Numbered from the stretch's first letter, positions 37,386 to 45,572 are shown. The stretch: 64,000 nucleotides of DNA from Pseudomonas sp. 6D_7.1_Bac1 (GCF_025465945.1 NZ_JANLNW010000084.1:124001-188000); one strand, 5' to 3'. Translations and numbers: made by a program. The notes: generated by a model not told the origin, from the letters alone.

Positions 37386-37418
37386 AAAGGCGAAGGGCAC
37401 GGACCCTTCGCCTTTTTT
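37386..37418 (+). terminator. Terminator-like hairpin inside the nuo operon, facing the + strand
   Basis: AAAGGCGAAGGG (37386-37397) and CCCTTCGCCTTT (37404-37415) make a perfect 12-bp stem with a 6-nt loop. Six T's end it on the + strand, opposite to nuo transcription; on the nuo strand only three U's follow. It would stop antisense transcripts and form a stable hairpin in the nuoF-nuoG mRNA. Confidence 0.65.
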
Positions 37419-37424
37419 AAAGCG

Positions 37425-38780
37425 TTAAGCGCCGACTACGATCGGCCTTGCCAGAGGCGGGACGACGGCGCTGGTGGGCGCGATGCCGGCTTCGAACTCT
37501 GGACGGAAATACTTGATGGCACTGCCCAACGGCTCCACGGCGCCCGGTGCGTGAGCACAGAAGGTCTTGCCTGGGCCGAGGAAGCCGACCAGACCCAGCA
37601 GGGTCTCGATGTCGCCGGCTTGCCCTTCACCGTTCTCGATGGCGCGCAGTAGCTTGACGCTCCATGGCAAACCGTCACGGCACGGGGTGCAGAAACCGCA
37701 CGACTCACGGGAGAAGAACTCTTCCATGTTGCGCAGCAGGGACACCATGTTGACGCTGTCGTCCACCGCCATGGCCAGGCCGGTACCCATACGGGTGCCC
37801 ACTTTGGCGATGCCGCCGGCGTACATTTGTGCGTCCAGGTGTTCCGGCAACAGGAAGCCGGTACCGGCGCCGCCTGGCTGCCAGCACTTGAGCTTGTAAC
37901 CGTCGCGCATGCCGCCAGCGTAGTCTTCGAACAGCTCGCGAGCGGTCACGCCGAATGGCAGTTCCCACAGGCCAGGGTTCTTCACTTTGCCGGAGAAGCC
38001 CATTAGCTTGGTGCCGTGGTCTTCGCTGCCTTCGCGAGCGAGGGATTTGTACCAGTCCACGCCGTCAGCAATGATTGCCGGCACGTTGCACAGCGTTTCT
38101 ACGTTGTTCACGCAGGTCGGCTTGCCCCAGACACCAACGGCAGCAGGGAAGGGCGGCTTGGAGCGCGGGTTGGCTCGGCGGCCTTCGAGGGAGTTGATCA
38201 GTGCGGTTTCTTCACCGCAGATGTAACGCCCGGCACCGGTGTGGACGAACAGTTCGAAATCGAAACCGCTGCCCAGGATGTTCTTGCCCAACAGGCCCGC
38301 AGCCTTGGCTTCTTCCACGGCACGGTTCAGGTGCTTGGCGGCGGTGGTGTATTCGCCACGCAGGAAGATGTAGCCACGGTAGGTTTTCAGTGCGCGAGCA
38401 CTGATCAGCATGCCTTCGATCAGCAGATGGGGCAGTTGCTCCATCAGCATGCGGTCTTTCCAGGTGTTGGGTTCCATTTCATCCGCGTTGCACAGCAGGT
38501 AGCGGATGTTGATGGATTCGTCTTTGGGCATCAGGCCCCACTTCACGCCAGTGGGGAAGCCCGCGCCGCCGCGACCCTTGAGGCCTGCGTCCTTGACGGT
38601 CTGGACGATATCGTCCTGGGACATATCGGCGAAGGCTTTACGCGCTGCCGCGTAGCCATTCTTGGCCTGGTACTCGTCGAGCCAGACTGCCTCGCCGTCG
38701 TCACGCAGACGCCAGGTCAGCGGGTGGGTCTCTGCGCTGCGCTTGATGCGGTTGGCAGGGCCGAAGGAAGTCAGGGTCAT
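37425..38780 (-). CDS. nuoF: NADH-quinone oxidoreductase subunit F (FMN, NADH site)
   Basis: A 451-residue NADH-oxidising subunit. The NADH/FMN site is GLKGRGGAGFPTGVKW and the flavin-adjacent YICGEETALINSLEG; the N3 4Fe-4S cluster uses ESCGFCTPCRDG plus the later Cys in TFCAHAPG. ATG overlaps the nuoE stop. Confidence 0.98.
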   Translation of the reverse strand: MTLTSFGPANRIKRSAETHPLTWRLRDDGEAVWLDEYQAKNGYAAARKAFADMSQDDIVQTVKDAGLKGRGGAGFPTGVKWGLMPKDESINIRYLLCNADEMEPNTWKDRMLMEQLPHLLIEGMLISARALKTYRGYIFLRGEYTTAAKHLNRAVEEAKAAGLLGKNILGSGFDFELFVHTGAGRYICGEETALINSLEGRRANPRSKPPFPAAVGVWGKPTCVNNVETLCNVPAIIADGVDWYKSLAREGSEDHGTKLMGFSGKVKNPGLWELPFGVTARELFEDYAGGMRDGYKLKCWQPGGAGTGFLLPEHLDAQMYAGGIAKVGTRMGTGLAMAVDDSVNMVSLLRNMEEFFSRESCGFCTPCRDGLPWSVKLLRAIENGEGQAGDIETLLGLVGFLGPGKTFCAHAPGAVEPLGSAIKYFRPEFEAGIAPTSAVVPPLARPIVVGA

Positions 38781-39274
38781 ACGTAGCCCTCGAGCAATTT
38801 GGCAACGCCGGCAGGCTGCACATCACCGAATGTGTCGTCGTCGATCATCAACGCCGGCGCCTTGTCGCAGTTGCCGAGGCAGCAGACCGGCAGCAGGGTG
38901 AAACGACCGTCGGCGGTGGTTTGACCCAGGCCGATACCCAACTTGCCCTGGATTTCGCTGACCACCGACTCGTGGCCACCGATGTAGCAGACCATGCTGT
39001 CGCAGACGCGAATGATGTGACGGCCCACGGGCTGACGGAAGATCTGGCTGTAGAACGTCGCCACGCCTTCAACGTCGCTGGCCGGGATGCCAAGGATCTC
39101 GCCGATGGCGTAGAGCGCGCCGTCAGGCACCCAGCCACGTTCCTTCTGGACGATCTTCAGGGCTTCGATCGACGCCGCGCGCGGGTCTTCGTAGTGATGC
39201 AGCTCGTGCTCGATGGCCGAGCGCTCGGTTTCGCTCAAGGCGAAACGGTCTGTCTGGATAAGCGTGCTGTTCAT
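38777..39274 (-). CDS. nuoE: NADH-quinone oxidoreductase subunit E (2Fe-2S)
   Basis: A 165-residue thioredoxin-like subunit with cluster N1a. The ligand pairs are CDSMVC and CLGNC, the usual CX4C and CX3C. It pairs with NuoF. It starts 2 nt after the nuoCD stop. Confidence 0.97.
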   Translation of the reverse strand: MNSTLIQTDRFALSETERSAIEHELHHYEDPRAASIEALKIVQKERGWVPDGALYAIGEILGIPASDVEGVATFYSQIFRQPVGRHIIRVCDSMVCYIGGHESVVSEIQGKLGIGLGQTTADGRFTLLPVCCLGNCDKAPALMIDDDTFGDVQPAGVAKLLEGYV

Positions 39275-39276
39275 GC

Positions 39277-41061
39277 TTAGCGGTCCACGTCGGCCATAAC
39301 GAAGTCGATACTACCCAGGTACGCGATCAAGTCCGCGACCATGCTGCCTTTGATCACCGAAGGGATCTGTTGCAGATGCGGGAAGCTTGGGGTGCGAATC
39401 CGGGTGCGGTAGCTCATGGTGCCGCCATCGCTCGTCAGGTAATAACTGTTGATGCCCTTGGTCGCTTCAATCATCTGGAAGGATTCGTTGGCCGGCATGA
39501 CCGGGCCCCACGAAACTTGCAGGAAGTGCGTGATCAAGGTCTCGATGTGCTGCAGCGTGCGCTCTTTGGGCGGCGGCGTGGTCAGCGGGTGATCCGCCTT
39601 GTACGGGCCTTCCGGCATGTTGCGCAGGCACTGGTCGATGATCTTGATGCTCTGGCGCATTTCTTCGACGCGCACGATGCAACGATCATAGGCATCGCCA
39701 TTGGCCGCCAGCGGTACTTCGAATTCGAAGTTCTCGTAGCCGGAGTACGGACGGGCTTTACGCAGGTCGAAATCGCAACCGGTGGAGCGCAAGCCAGCAC
39801 CGGTGACGCCCCATTCCAGGGCCTCTTTGGTGTTGTAGGCGGCGACGCCGATGGTCCGGCCACGCAGGATGCTGTTGTCCAGAGCGGCTTTCTGGTATTC
39901 GTCCAGACGCTTTGGCATCCACTCGACGAAGTCCTTGACCAGTTTTTGCCAGCCGCGTGGCAGGTCGTGAGCGACGCCGCCGATGCGGTACCAGGCCGGG
40001 TGCAGACGGAAGCCGGTGATGGCTTCGATCACCGTGTACGCCTTCTGGCGGTCGGTGAAGGTGAAGAACACCGGGGTCATGGCGCCGACGTCCTGGATGT
40101 ACGTACCCAGGAACAGCAGGTGGCTGGTGATCCGGAAGAACTCGGCCATCATGATGCGGATGACGTCGACCTTCTCTGGCACTTTGATGCCGGCCAGCTT
40201 CTCGACCGAGAGCACGTACGGCAGGTTGTTCATCACGCCGCCGAGGTAGTCGATACGGTCGGTGTACGGGATGAAGCTATGCCAGGACTGACGCTCGGCC
40301 ATTTTCTCGGCACCACGGTGGTGGTAGCCGACGTCCGGTACGCAGTCGACGATCTCTTCGCCGTCCAGTTGCAGAATGATACGGAACGCACCGTGAGCCG
40401 AAGGGTGGTTAGGACCCAGGTTGAGGAACATGTAGTCCTCGTTCGGGCCGGAACGCTTCATGCCCCAGTCTTCAGGCTTGAAGCGCGCGGCTTCTTCCTC
40501 AAGCTGATGCTTGGCCAGCGTCAGGCTGTACGGGTCGAACTCGGTCGCGCGGGCCGGGAAGTCCTTGCGCAGCGGGTGACCTTCCCAGGTCGGCGGCATC
40601 ATGATGCGGGTCAGGTGCGGGTGGCCGGCAAAGTTGATGCCGTACATGTCCCACACTTCACGCTCGTACCAGTTGGCGTTCGGCCAGATACCGGTCACGG
40701 TCGGCAAGCTGAGGTCGCTTTCGGACAAGGCGACCTTGATCATTACGTCACTATTACGTTCGAGCGACATCAAGTGATAGAACACAGTGAAGTCGGCACC
40801 GCTCGGCAGCCCTTGACGCTTGGTGCGCAGACGCTCGTCCACGCCATGCAGGTCATAGAGCATGACGTACGGCTTGGGCAGATTGCGCAGGAAGGTCAGG
40901 ACTTCGACGAGTTTGGCGCGGGCAACCCAAAGCACCGGCATGCCGGTGCGGGTGGCCTGGGCGCTGAACGCCTCAGGGCCAAAACGGTTGTTCAATTCGA
41001 CGACCACATCCTGGTCGTCTGCCTTGTAAGGCGGGATGTACAGAGCACTGCCTGTAGTCAT
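39277..41061 (-). CDS. nuoCD: NADH-quinone oxidoreductase fused subunits C/D
   Basis: A 594-residue fusion of the 30-kDa (residues about 1-190) and 49-kDa (about 210-594) subunits, as in other gammaproteobacteria. The C part shows the WDMYGINFAGHPHLTRI block and the D part the quinone-site LNLGPNHPSAHG and the RDDPQ-like terminus FVMADVDR. I chose ATG 41061 (MTTGSALYIPPYK) rather than an upstream in-frame start, because it gives the usual length. Confidence 0.97.
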   Translation of the reverse strand: MTTGSALYIPPYKADDQDVVVELNNRFGPEAFSAQATRTGMPVLWVARAKLVEVLTFLRNLPKPYVMLYDLHGVDERLRTKRQGLPSGADFTVFYHLMSLERNSDVMIKVALSESDLSLPTVTGIWPNANWYEREVWDMYGINFAGHPHLTRIMMPPTWEGHPLRKDFPARATEFDPYSLTLAKHQLEEEAARFKPEDWGMKRSGPNEDYMFLNLGPNHPSAHGAFRIILQLDGEEIVDCVPDVGYHHRGAEKMAERQSWHSFIPYTDRIDYLGGVMNNLPYVLSVEKLAGIKVPEKVDVIRIMMAEFFRITSHLLFLGTYIQDVGAMTPVFFTFTDRQKAYTVIEAITGFRLHPAWYRIGGVAHDLPRGWQKLVKDFVEWMPKRLDEYQKAALDNSILRGRTIGVAAYNTKEALEWGVTGAGLRSTGCDFDLRKARPYSGYENFEFEVPLAANGDAYDRCIVRVEEMRQSIKIIDQCLRNMPEGPYKADHPLTTPPPKERTLQHIETLITHFLQVSWGPVMPANESFQMIEATKGINSYYLTSDGGTMSYRTRIRTPSFPHLQQIPSVIKGSMVADLIAYLGSIDFVMADVDR

Positions 41062-41134
41062 GGTTTTTTTATCGCTTTCGGTCAACGTAAAGAATGAAGC
41101 CAGTTTCTCGTTTCTTTGCAGGAACAGATCTGGA

Positions 41135-41809
41135 TCAGACTTCGTCGGGGCTGCGCAGGTTGGTTACCTGAATACGCTGTTCGCGGCGCTGTTCCTTTTG
41201 CGACGGCATCTCGGCGCGATAAACGCCTTGATCACCAACGACCCAGGAAAGTGGGCGACGCTCCTGGCCAATCGACTCCTGCAACAGCATCAAGCCTTGC
41301 AGAAAAGCTTCAGGGCGGGGCGGGCAGCCAGGCACGTAGACGTCCACGGGCAGGAACTTGTCCACCCCTTGAACGACGGAGTAGATGTCGTACATGCCAC
41401 CGGAGTTGGCGCACGAACCCATGGAGATAACCCACTTCGGCTCGAGCATTTGCTCGTAGAGACGCTGAATGATCGGCGCCATCTTGATGAAGCAGGTTCC
41501 GGCAATAACCATGAAATCCGCCTGACGCGGCGATGCCCGGATAACCTCGGCGCCGAAGCGTGCGATGTCGTGGGGCGCCGTGAAGGCGGTGGTCATTTCC
41601 ACATAGCAGCACGAAAGACCGAAGTTATACGGCCACAGGGAGTTCTTACGCCCCCAGTTGATCGTGCCGTTAAGCACGTCTTCGAGCTTGCCCATGAAAA
41701 TGTTTTTGTGGACTTGATCTTCTAACGGATCGGAAACGGTTTCCCGTTCGCCGATCGGGTACTGCTCGTTAGGAGCATCCGGGTCGATCCTGGTGAGATT
41801 GTATTGCAT
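41135..41809 (-). CDS. nuoB: NADH-quinone oxidoreductase subunit B (cluster N2)
   Basis: A 224-residue subunit carrying the terminal 4Fe-4S cluster N2 beside the quinone site. Ligands are the tandem Cys of SCCYVEMTTAF, GTCFIKMAP and VPGCPPRPE. ATG 41809 follows a GAGG ribosome site at correct spacing; a TTG two codons earlier is less likely. It starts 10 nt after the nuoA stop. Confidence 0.97.
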   Translation of the reverse strand: MQYNLTRIDPDAPNEQYPIGERETVSDPLEDQVHKNIFMGKLEDVLNGTINWGRKNSLWPYNFGLSCCYVEMTTAFTAPHDIARFGAEVIRASPRQADFMVIAGTCFIKMAPIIQRLYEQMLEPKWVISMGSCANSGGMYDIYSVVQGVDKFLPVDVYVPGCPPRPEAFLQGLMLLQESIGQERRPLSWVVGDQGVYRAEMPSQKEQRREQRIQVTNLRSPDEV

Positions 41810-41819
41810 TGCCAAAGCC

Positions 41820-42233
41820 TCATTGTTTCAGCTTCGCCTGCCGCTTACGACGAGCTGCCGGGGCCCAATCAAGCGCCCCCACTCGAAATAGGTAGACAAG
41901 ACCTGCCAACAGAATTGCTATGAAAACGAGAGCTTCGACGAATCCGGTCCAGCCGCTTTCGCGGACGGACACAGACCAGGCAAAGAGAAAAAGGGCTTCG
42001 ATATCGAAGATCACGAAAAGCATCGCGACCAGATAGAATTTGGCTGAGAGCCGCAAGCGGGCGCCACCGGTAGGTAGCATGCCGGACTCGAACGGTTCGT
42101 TTTTGCTGCGGCCCCAGGCTTTTGACCCGAGGAGGCTGGAGACGCCGAGCATGAAGGCGCAAAGGCCGCCGACACCCAGAAGGAAAATGGCAAAGCCCCA
42201 GTTGTGGGCCATGAGTCCTGTCGCTTCGGGCAT
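41820..42233 (-). CDS. nuoA: NADH-quinone oxidoreductase subunit A
   Basis: A 137-residue three-helix membrane subunit. The conserved loop FESGMLPTGGARLRLSAKFYLVAMLFVIFDIEALFLFAW is seen (parts FESGMLPTGGARLRLS and VIFDIEALFLFAW, with the key acidic pair). The start at 42233 (MPEATGLMAHNWGF) gives the normal length. It is the first gene of the operon. Confidence 0.96.
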   Translation of the reverse strand: MPEATGLMAHNWGFAIFLLGVGGLCAFMLGVSSLLGSKAWGRSKNEPFESGMLPTGGARLRLSAKFYLVAMLFVIFDIEALFLFAWSVSVRESGWTGFVEALVFIAILLAGLVYLFRVGALDWAPAARRKRQAKLKQ

Positions 42234-42320
42234 GCTGGTAATCCTTAACAGAGAGCAAAGGTCTCTGAGCTTGAAAAGAAACAAAGCAGTGACGATATGT
42301 CGCAGCAATCAATCGCGGTG

Positions 42321-42349
42321 ATTTTATGGCTAAACACCGAGCAAGTAAA
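42321..42349 (-). promoter_or_regulatory. Candidate sigma-70 promoter of the nuo operon
   Basis: On the minus strand: -35 TTTACT (42344-42349), 17-nt spacer, -10 TAAAAT (42321-42326). The predicted start near 42314 gives an 80-nt leader to nuoA. Confidence 0.45.
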
Positions 42350-42482
42350 TTTTCTGTGGCGAAATTATTTATAAGAATAAGGACATAGCGCGCCTCCGCA
42401 AGCCTGCAGCCCATGCGGTTCGGGCATTAGCCGGCATTTCATCAATTATGTTTTGTAGGGAATGTAACGAACATAGTTGCGT

Positions 42483-42501
42483 CTAAATGATAATCAATAT
42501 T
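42483..42501. promoter_or_regulatory. Possible Fur box upstream of nuo
   Basis: The 19-mer containing ATGATAATCA matches 14 of 19 positions of the GATAATGATAATCATTATC consensus by my count. It lies about 135 nt upstream of the candidate nuo promoter. Confidence 0.3.
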
Positions 42502-42698
42502 GTTTGAGGTGGTTTTTAAACTGTTTAACGGGTGGATGGCCGGGAAGTTGTCTTATATAGCTGTTACTGCAAGTAGCAGCAGCGCCCGTTTTACCGCGTT
42601 TTTCTGATCGCGGTAGCGCGCTGGATCAATGTTTTGCCTCGTGGCGCCACCGTCCTCTTGTGGGAGCGGGGATTTGTGGTGACTGGTGAGTCCGGGGC

Positions 42699-42728
42699 AA
42701 AAAAAACGCCCCGAACCAGTCGGGGCGT
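42699..42728 (-). terminator. Intrinsic terminator of aceA
   Basis: On the minus strand ACGCCCCG and CGGGGCGT (42706-42728) pair around a 7-nt loop and are followed by eight U's. Confidence 0.9.
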
Positions 42729-42795
42729 CAGATGTGCGGCATTCCGGTTAGCTTTCTATTCGGTCCGGAAGGGCCGTTTGCTCAGGCGAATCGGA

Positions 42796-44121
42796 TCAGT
42801 GGAACTGTTCTTCTTCGGTGGAACCGGTCAGCGCGGTAACCGAAGACGAGCCGCCCTGAATCACGGTGGTCATGTCGTCGAAGTAGCCGGTGCCCACTTC
42901 CTGCTGGTGAGCCACGAAGGTGTAACCCTTGGCAGCGTCAGCGAATTCCTGCTCTTGCAGCTTCACGTAGGCAGTCATGTCGTTGCGGGCGTAGTCGTGC
43001 GCCAGGTTGAACATGCTGTGCCACATGTTGTGAATGCCGGCCAGGGTGATGAACTGGTGCTTGTAGCCCATGGCGGACAGTTCGCGCTGGAACTTGGCGA
43101 TGGTCGCGTCGTCCAGGTTTTTCTTCCAGTTGAAGGAAGGCGAGCAGTTGTACGACAGCAGTTGGTCCGGGTATTCCTTTTTGATCGCCTCAGCGAAGCG
43201 ACGGGCTTCGTCCAGATCCGGCTTGGCGGTTTCACACCAGATCAGGTCGGCGTACGGCGCGTAGGCCAGGCCGCGAGCGATTGCCTGGTCCAGGCCGGCG
43301 CGTACTTTGTAGAAGCCTTCCTGGGTGCGCTCGCCAGTCACGAATGGCTGGTCGTACGGGTCGCAGTCGGAAGTCAGCAGGTCAGCAGCGTTAGCGTCGG
43401 TACGGGCCAGGATGATGGTCGGAGTACCGGCAACGTCAGCCGCCAGACGGGCAGCGGTCAGCTTCTGTACGGCTTCTTGAGTTGGAACCAGTACCTTGCC
43501 GCCCATGTGGCCGCATTTTTTCACAGAAGCCAGTTGGTCTTCGAAGTGAACGCCGGCAGCGCCTGCTTCGATCATGCTCTTCATCAGCTCGTAGGCGTTC
43601 AGGACGCCACCGAAACCGGCTTCAGCGTCGGCAACGATCGGTGCGAAGTAGTCGATGTAACCTGCGTCGCCCGGGTTCTTGCCGGCTTTCCACTGGATCT
43701 GGTCAGCGCGACGGAACGCGTTGTTGATGCGCTTGACCACGGTCGGTACGGAGTCGACCGGGTACAGCGACTGGTCCGGGTACATCGATTCTGCAGAGTT
43801 GTTGTCTGCAGCAACCTGCCAGCCCGACAGGTAGATCGCCTGGATACCGGCTTTAACCTGTTGTACAGCCTGGCCGCCGGTCAGGGCACCCATGCAGTTG
43901 ACGAAGTCTTTCTCAGGGCGGAAGGCTGGCTTGGCACCCTGGGTTACCAGGTTCCAGAGCTTCTCGGCGCCCATTTTTGCAAAGGTGTGCTCAGGTTGAA
44001 CCGAGCCACGCAGACGGACGACGTCAGCAGCGGAGTAAGTGCGCGTCACGCCTTTCCAGCGCGGGTTTTCAGCCCAGTCTTTTTCGAGGGCTGCAATTTG
44101 CTGTTCGCGTGTCAGTGCCAT
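42796..44121 (-). CDS. aceA: Isocitrate lyase
   Basis: A 441-residue glyoxylate-shunt enzyme cleaving isocitrate to glyoxylate and succinate. The catalytic loop is KKCGHMGGK with Cys203; the metal/substrate motif VHFEDQLASV precedes it. This is the compact E. coli-like form; P. aeruginosa, as I recall, has a longer (about 531-residue) type. The ribosome site is GAGG in the leader. It competes with the two isocitrate dehydrogenases encoded about 9 kb away. Confidence 0.97.
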   Translation of the reverse strand: MALTREQQIAALEKDWAENPRWKGVTRTYSAADVVRLRGSVQPEHTFAKMGAEKLWNLVTQGAKPAFRPEKDFVNCMGALTGGQAVQQVKAGIQAIYLSGWQVAADNNSAESMYPDQSLYPVDSVPTVVKRINNAFRRADQIQWKAGKNPGDAGYIDYFAPIVADAEAGFGGVLNAYELMKSMIEAGAAGVHFEDQLASVKKCGHMGGKVLVPTQEAVQKLTAARLAADVAGTPTIILARTDANAADLLTSDCDPYDQPFVTGERTQEGFYKVRAGLDQAIARGLAYAPYADLIWCETAKPDLDEARRFAEAIKKEYPDQLLSYNCSPSFNWKKNLDDATIAKFQRELSAMGYKHQFITLAGIHNMWHSMFNLAHDYARNDMTAYVKLQEQEFADAAKGYTFVAHQQEVGTGYFDDMTTVIQGGSSSVTALTGSTEEEQFH

Positions 44122-44539
44122 GGAGATAAACCTCGTCGCGTCTTTTGTGGAAAGTGGTTCTTGGGTGGAAAATTCCAGTTGCCAGATACGCAGGTTTGAA
44201 AAGTTGCGTAGGTGGCTGCTCGCTGACCAGAAGCTTAGGCGGTCAAGTCGGGTTTGGCGGGGAAGGCGACGGGATGAACGATAGGCTCGAGGATGAAAGC
44301 TGAGCAGGTAAGGGCGAGCTGGCGGGCGTATTCGGGCGTCGTGGGCCTTTATACGATCATCAGTGTGTTGCCGGGCTACCTATTACGCTTCCGTCCCTCG
44401 GGACAACTTCGTTCCAGTCGCAACCTCGTCAAACACACCTTGTGGGCGGTACAGACACGAATCGGCTCAGGTCGGTAAGGTGAGAGCAACGATTCGAAAG
44501 CCCTTGCCAGGGCCTCTGATTAGCGGGAGCGAGGCCATC
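44122..44539. other. aceA upstream region (418 nt)
   Basis: The first 150 nt are the aceA leader and promoter zone on the minus strand. The rest holds small hairpins (GTCCC-TC-GGGAC at 44393-44404; GCCCT-TGCC-AGGGC near 44500) and a TATACGAT stretch that could be a + strand -10. A non-coding RNA here is possible but nothing proves it. Confidence 0.3.
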
Positions 44540-44641
44540 ATGCCTTTGCTTTTTTGGCTCGTCAAACATTTTGTAGTGCTTTTTTTCAAGCACTACATCT
44601 TTGGTCTAATACGACTAATCAGTCAGTTTTCGGTGTGTTAG
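44540..44641 (+). CDS. Candidate 33-residue hydrophobic basic micro-protein
   Basis: A short open frame with a GAGG ribosome site 5 nt before ATG. It reads MPLLFWLVKHFVVLFFKHYI then FGLIRLISQFSVC. It is almost wholly hydrophobic, with basic residues at 9-10, 17-18 and 25, i.e. every 8 residues, giving an amphipathic helix resembling small membrane peptides and type I toxin peptides. It overlaps the 3' end of the convergent secretin-like gene by 4 nt. A perfect 10-bp hairpin (44572-44597) lies inside it. Function is unknown, and coding status is not established. Confidence 0.35.
   Translation: MPLLFWLVKHFVVLFFKHYIFGLIRLISQFSVC
44572..44597. other. Perfect 10-bp hairpin in the micro-ORF
   Basis: TGTAGTGCTT (44572-44581) pairs with AAGCACTACA (44588-44597) around TTTTTC. 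No U-run follows on either strand. It lies 41 nt past the stop of the minus-strand secretin-like gene and could protect that mRNA's 3' end. Confidence 0.5.
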
Positions 44642-45495
44642 TCCAGGGTGTCGACTTTCACCCGCAACGTCATGTCATCCCGGCCTTGAGTCGAGTAGCT
44701 GCGGGTCAGACGCTGTTTGTCGGCTTGCGTCTGGCGGTTGACGCCGGCCAGAGTGATCCATTCGCCCAAGCGACCACTGACGGTTGTGTCGGTGCTTTGC
44801 ACGTTCACTACATCGGGACGATCCTGGCTCATGCGGTCACGGTTGGTACTGATCGACAGGTGAACGATGTCGCCGGTGACGCTGGCAGTGACATAGAAAC
44901 CCTGGGTGACATTGCGGTACTGGGTCTGGCTTTGCAGGTGGGCGTAGTTGTTGGGCAGGTTTTGCGGGGAGGCGGAGGTGTTGGTCGGGCTTTGCGCACT
45001 GCCGGAAGTGCTGGTCCGGTTTTGCGGGCTGCCGGAGGTGTTGGTCTGGTTTGGCAGGCTGGCGTAGGCATCGGTCTGGGTGCTGGTCAGCGGCACGCTC
45101 TGGCCAACCTGGATCAGCGCCGGTGTGCCTTCGTTGGTCTGGACCTGCTGGATGCCGCCTTCGCGGCTGTCGGTGCTGTAGGTGATGACCTGCGTCTGCT
45201 GATCGGCGTTGTTTTGCTGATTGTTTTCGTTGGTGTCGACGGTGATCAGCAGGCGTTTTGGCGCGGTGTCGAGCTGTGCGATCAAGGCTTTGAGTTCGTC
45301 GATCTTGTCGGGTTCGGCGTTGACGATCAGTTGGTTGCCGTAAGCGCTGACCTTGCCGTCCCTGCCGATAAAATTCTGCGCAACCGGCAGCAGGTCGGCG
45401 CTGGTGCGATTGTTGAGCTGCACCACCTCGGTAGCGGCAATGACCGAAAAACTGCAGGTCAGCAGCAGTGTGGTGAGCAGGGTGCGTAGGGACAT
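44638..45495 (-). CDS. Secretin-like (short-domain) periplasmic protein with 10-residue repeats
   Basis: A 285-residue protein with a signal peptide (MSLRTLLTTLLLTCSFSVIAA). Residues about 22-85 match a secretin N1/NolW-type domain (VVQLNNRTSADLLPVAQNFI ... IDELKALIAQLD). A low-complexity Ser/Thr/Asn/Gln linker with four 10-residue repeats follows at 146-185. Then comes a partial secretin beta-domain: TQGFYVTASVTGDIVHLSIS, GRLGEWITLAGV and a terminal TLRVKVDTLD. It is too short to form a full pore. No type II or IV pilus genes adjoin it. Its role is unknown: an accessory of a secretion channel or a stand-alone envelope protein. I recall a homologue at the same place in P. aeruginosa. Confidence 0.75.
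   Translation of the reverse strand: MSLRTLLTTLLLTCSFSVIAATEVVQLNNRTSADLLPVAQNFIGRDGKVSAYGNQLIVNAEPDKIDELKALIAQLDTAPKRLLITVDTNENNQQNNADQQTQVITYSTDSREGGIQQVQTNEGTPALIQVGQSVPLTSTQTDAYASLPNQTNTSGSPQNRTSTSGSAQSPTNTSASPQNLPNNYAHLQSQTQYRNVTQGFYVTASVTGDIVHLSISTNRDRMSQDRPDVVNVQSTDTTVSGRLGEWITLAGVNRQTQADKQRLTRSYSTQGRDDMTLRVKVDTLD
44941..45060 (-). repeat. Four tandem 30-nt repeats in the secretin-like gene
   Basis: Four in-frame 10-residue units: SLPNQTNTSG, SPQNRTSTSG, SAQSPTNTSA and SPQNLPNNYA. The DNA repeats every 30 nt. Such arrays change copy number by slippage or recombination without breaking the frame. Confidence 0.85.
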
Positions 45496-45572
45496 GTCCG
45501 TTATCTCCGCGATCAAAGGCTTGATATTGCCAGTTTGTCGGCCTGCGGTGGGGCAAGTTGAATCCTGGACAG

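Larger units (their letters stand above)
42234..42795. other. nuoA-aceA intergenic region (562 nt)
   Basis: An AT-rich control region upstream of nuoA, on the same strand as aceA. It holds the nuo promoter, a Fur-like box, the aceA terminator and a single degenerate REP half (about 42658-42672). No supported coding region is seen. Confidence 0.6.

Noticed and set aside
44941..45060. Tandem 30-nt repeats considered as a CRISPR array
   Set aside because: Units are contiguous with no spacers and keep the reading frame; they encode a 10-residue protein repeat.
44554..45489. 311-codon + strand frame opposite the secretin-like gene
   Set aside because: Gly/Val-rich shadow with its own reading of the 30-nt repeats; the minus-strand gene has a signal peptide and ribosome-ready start.
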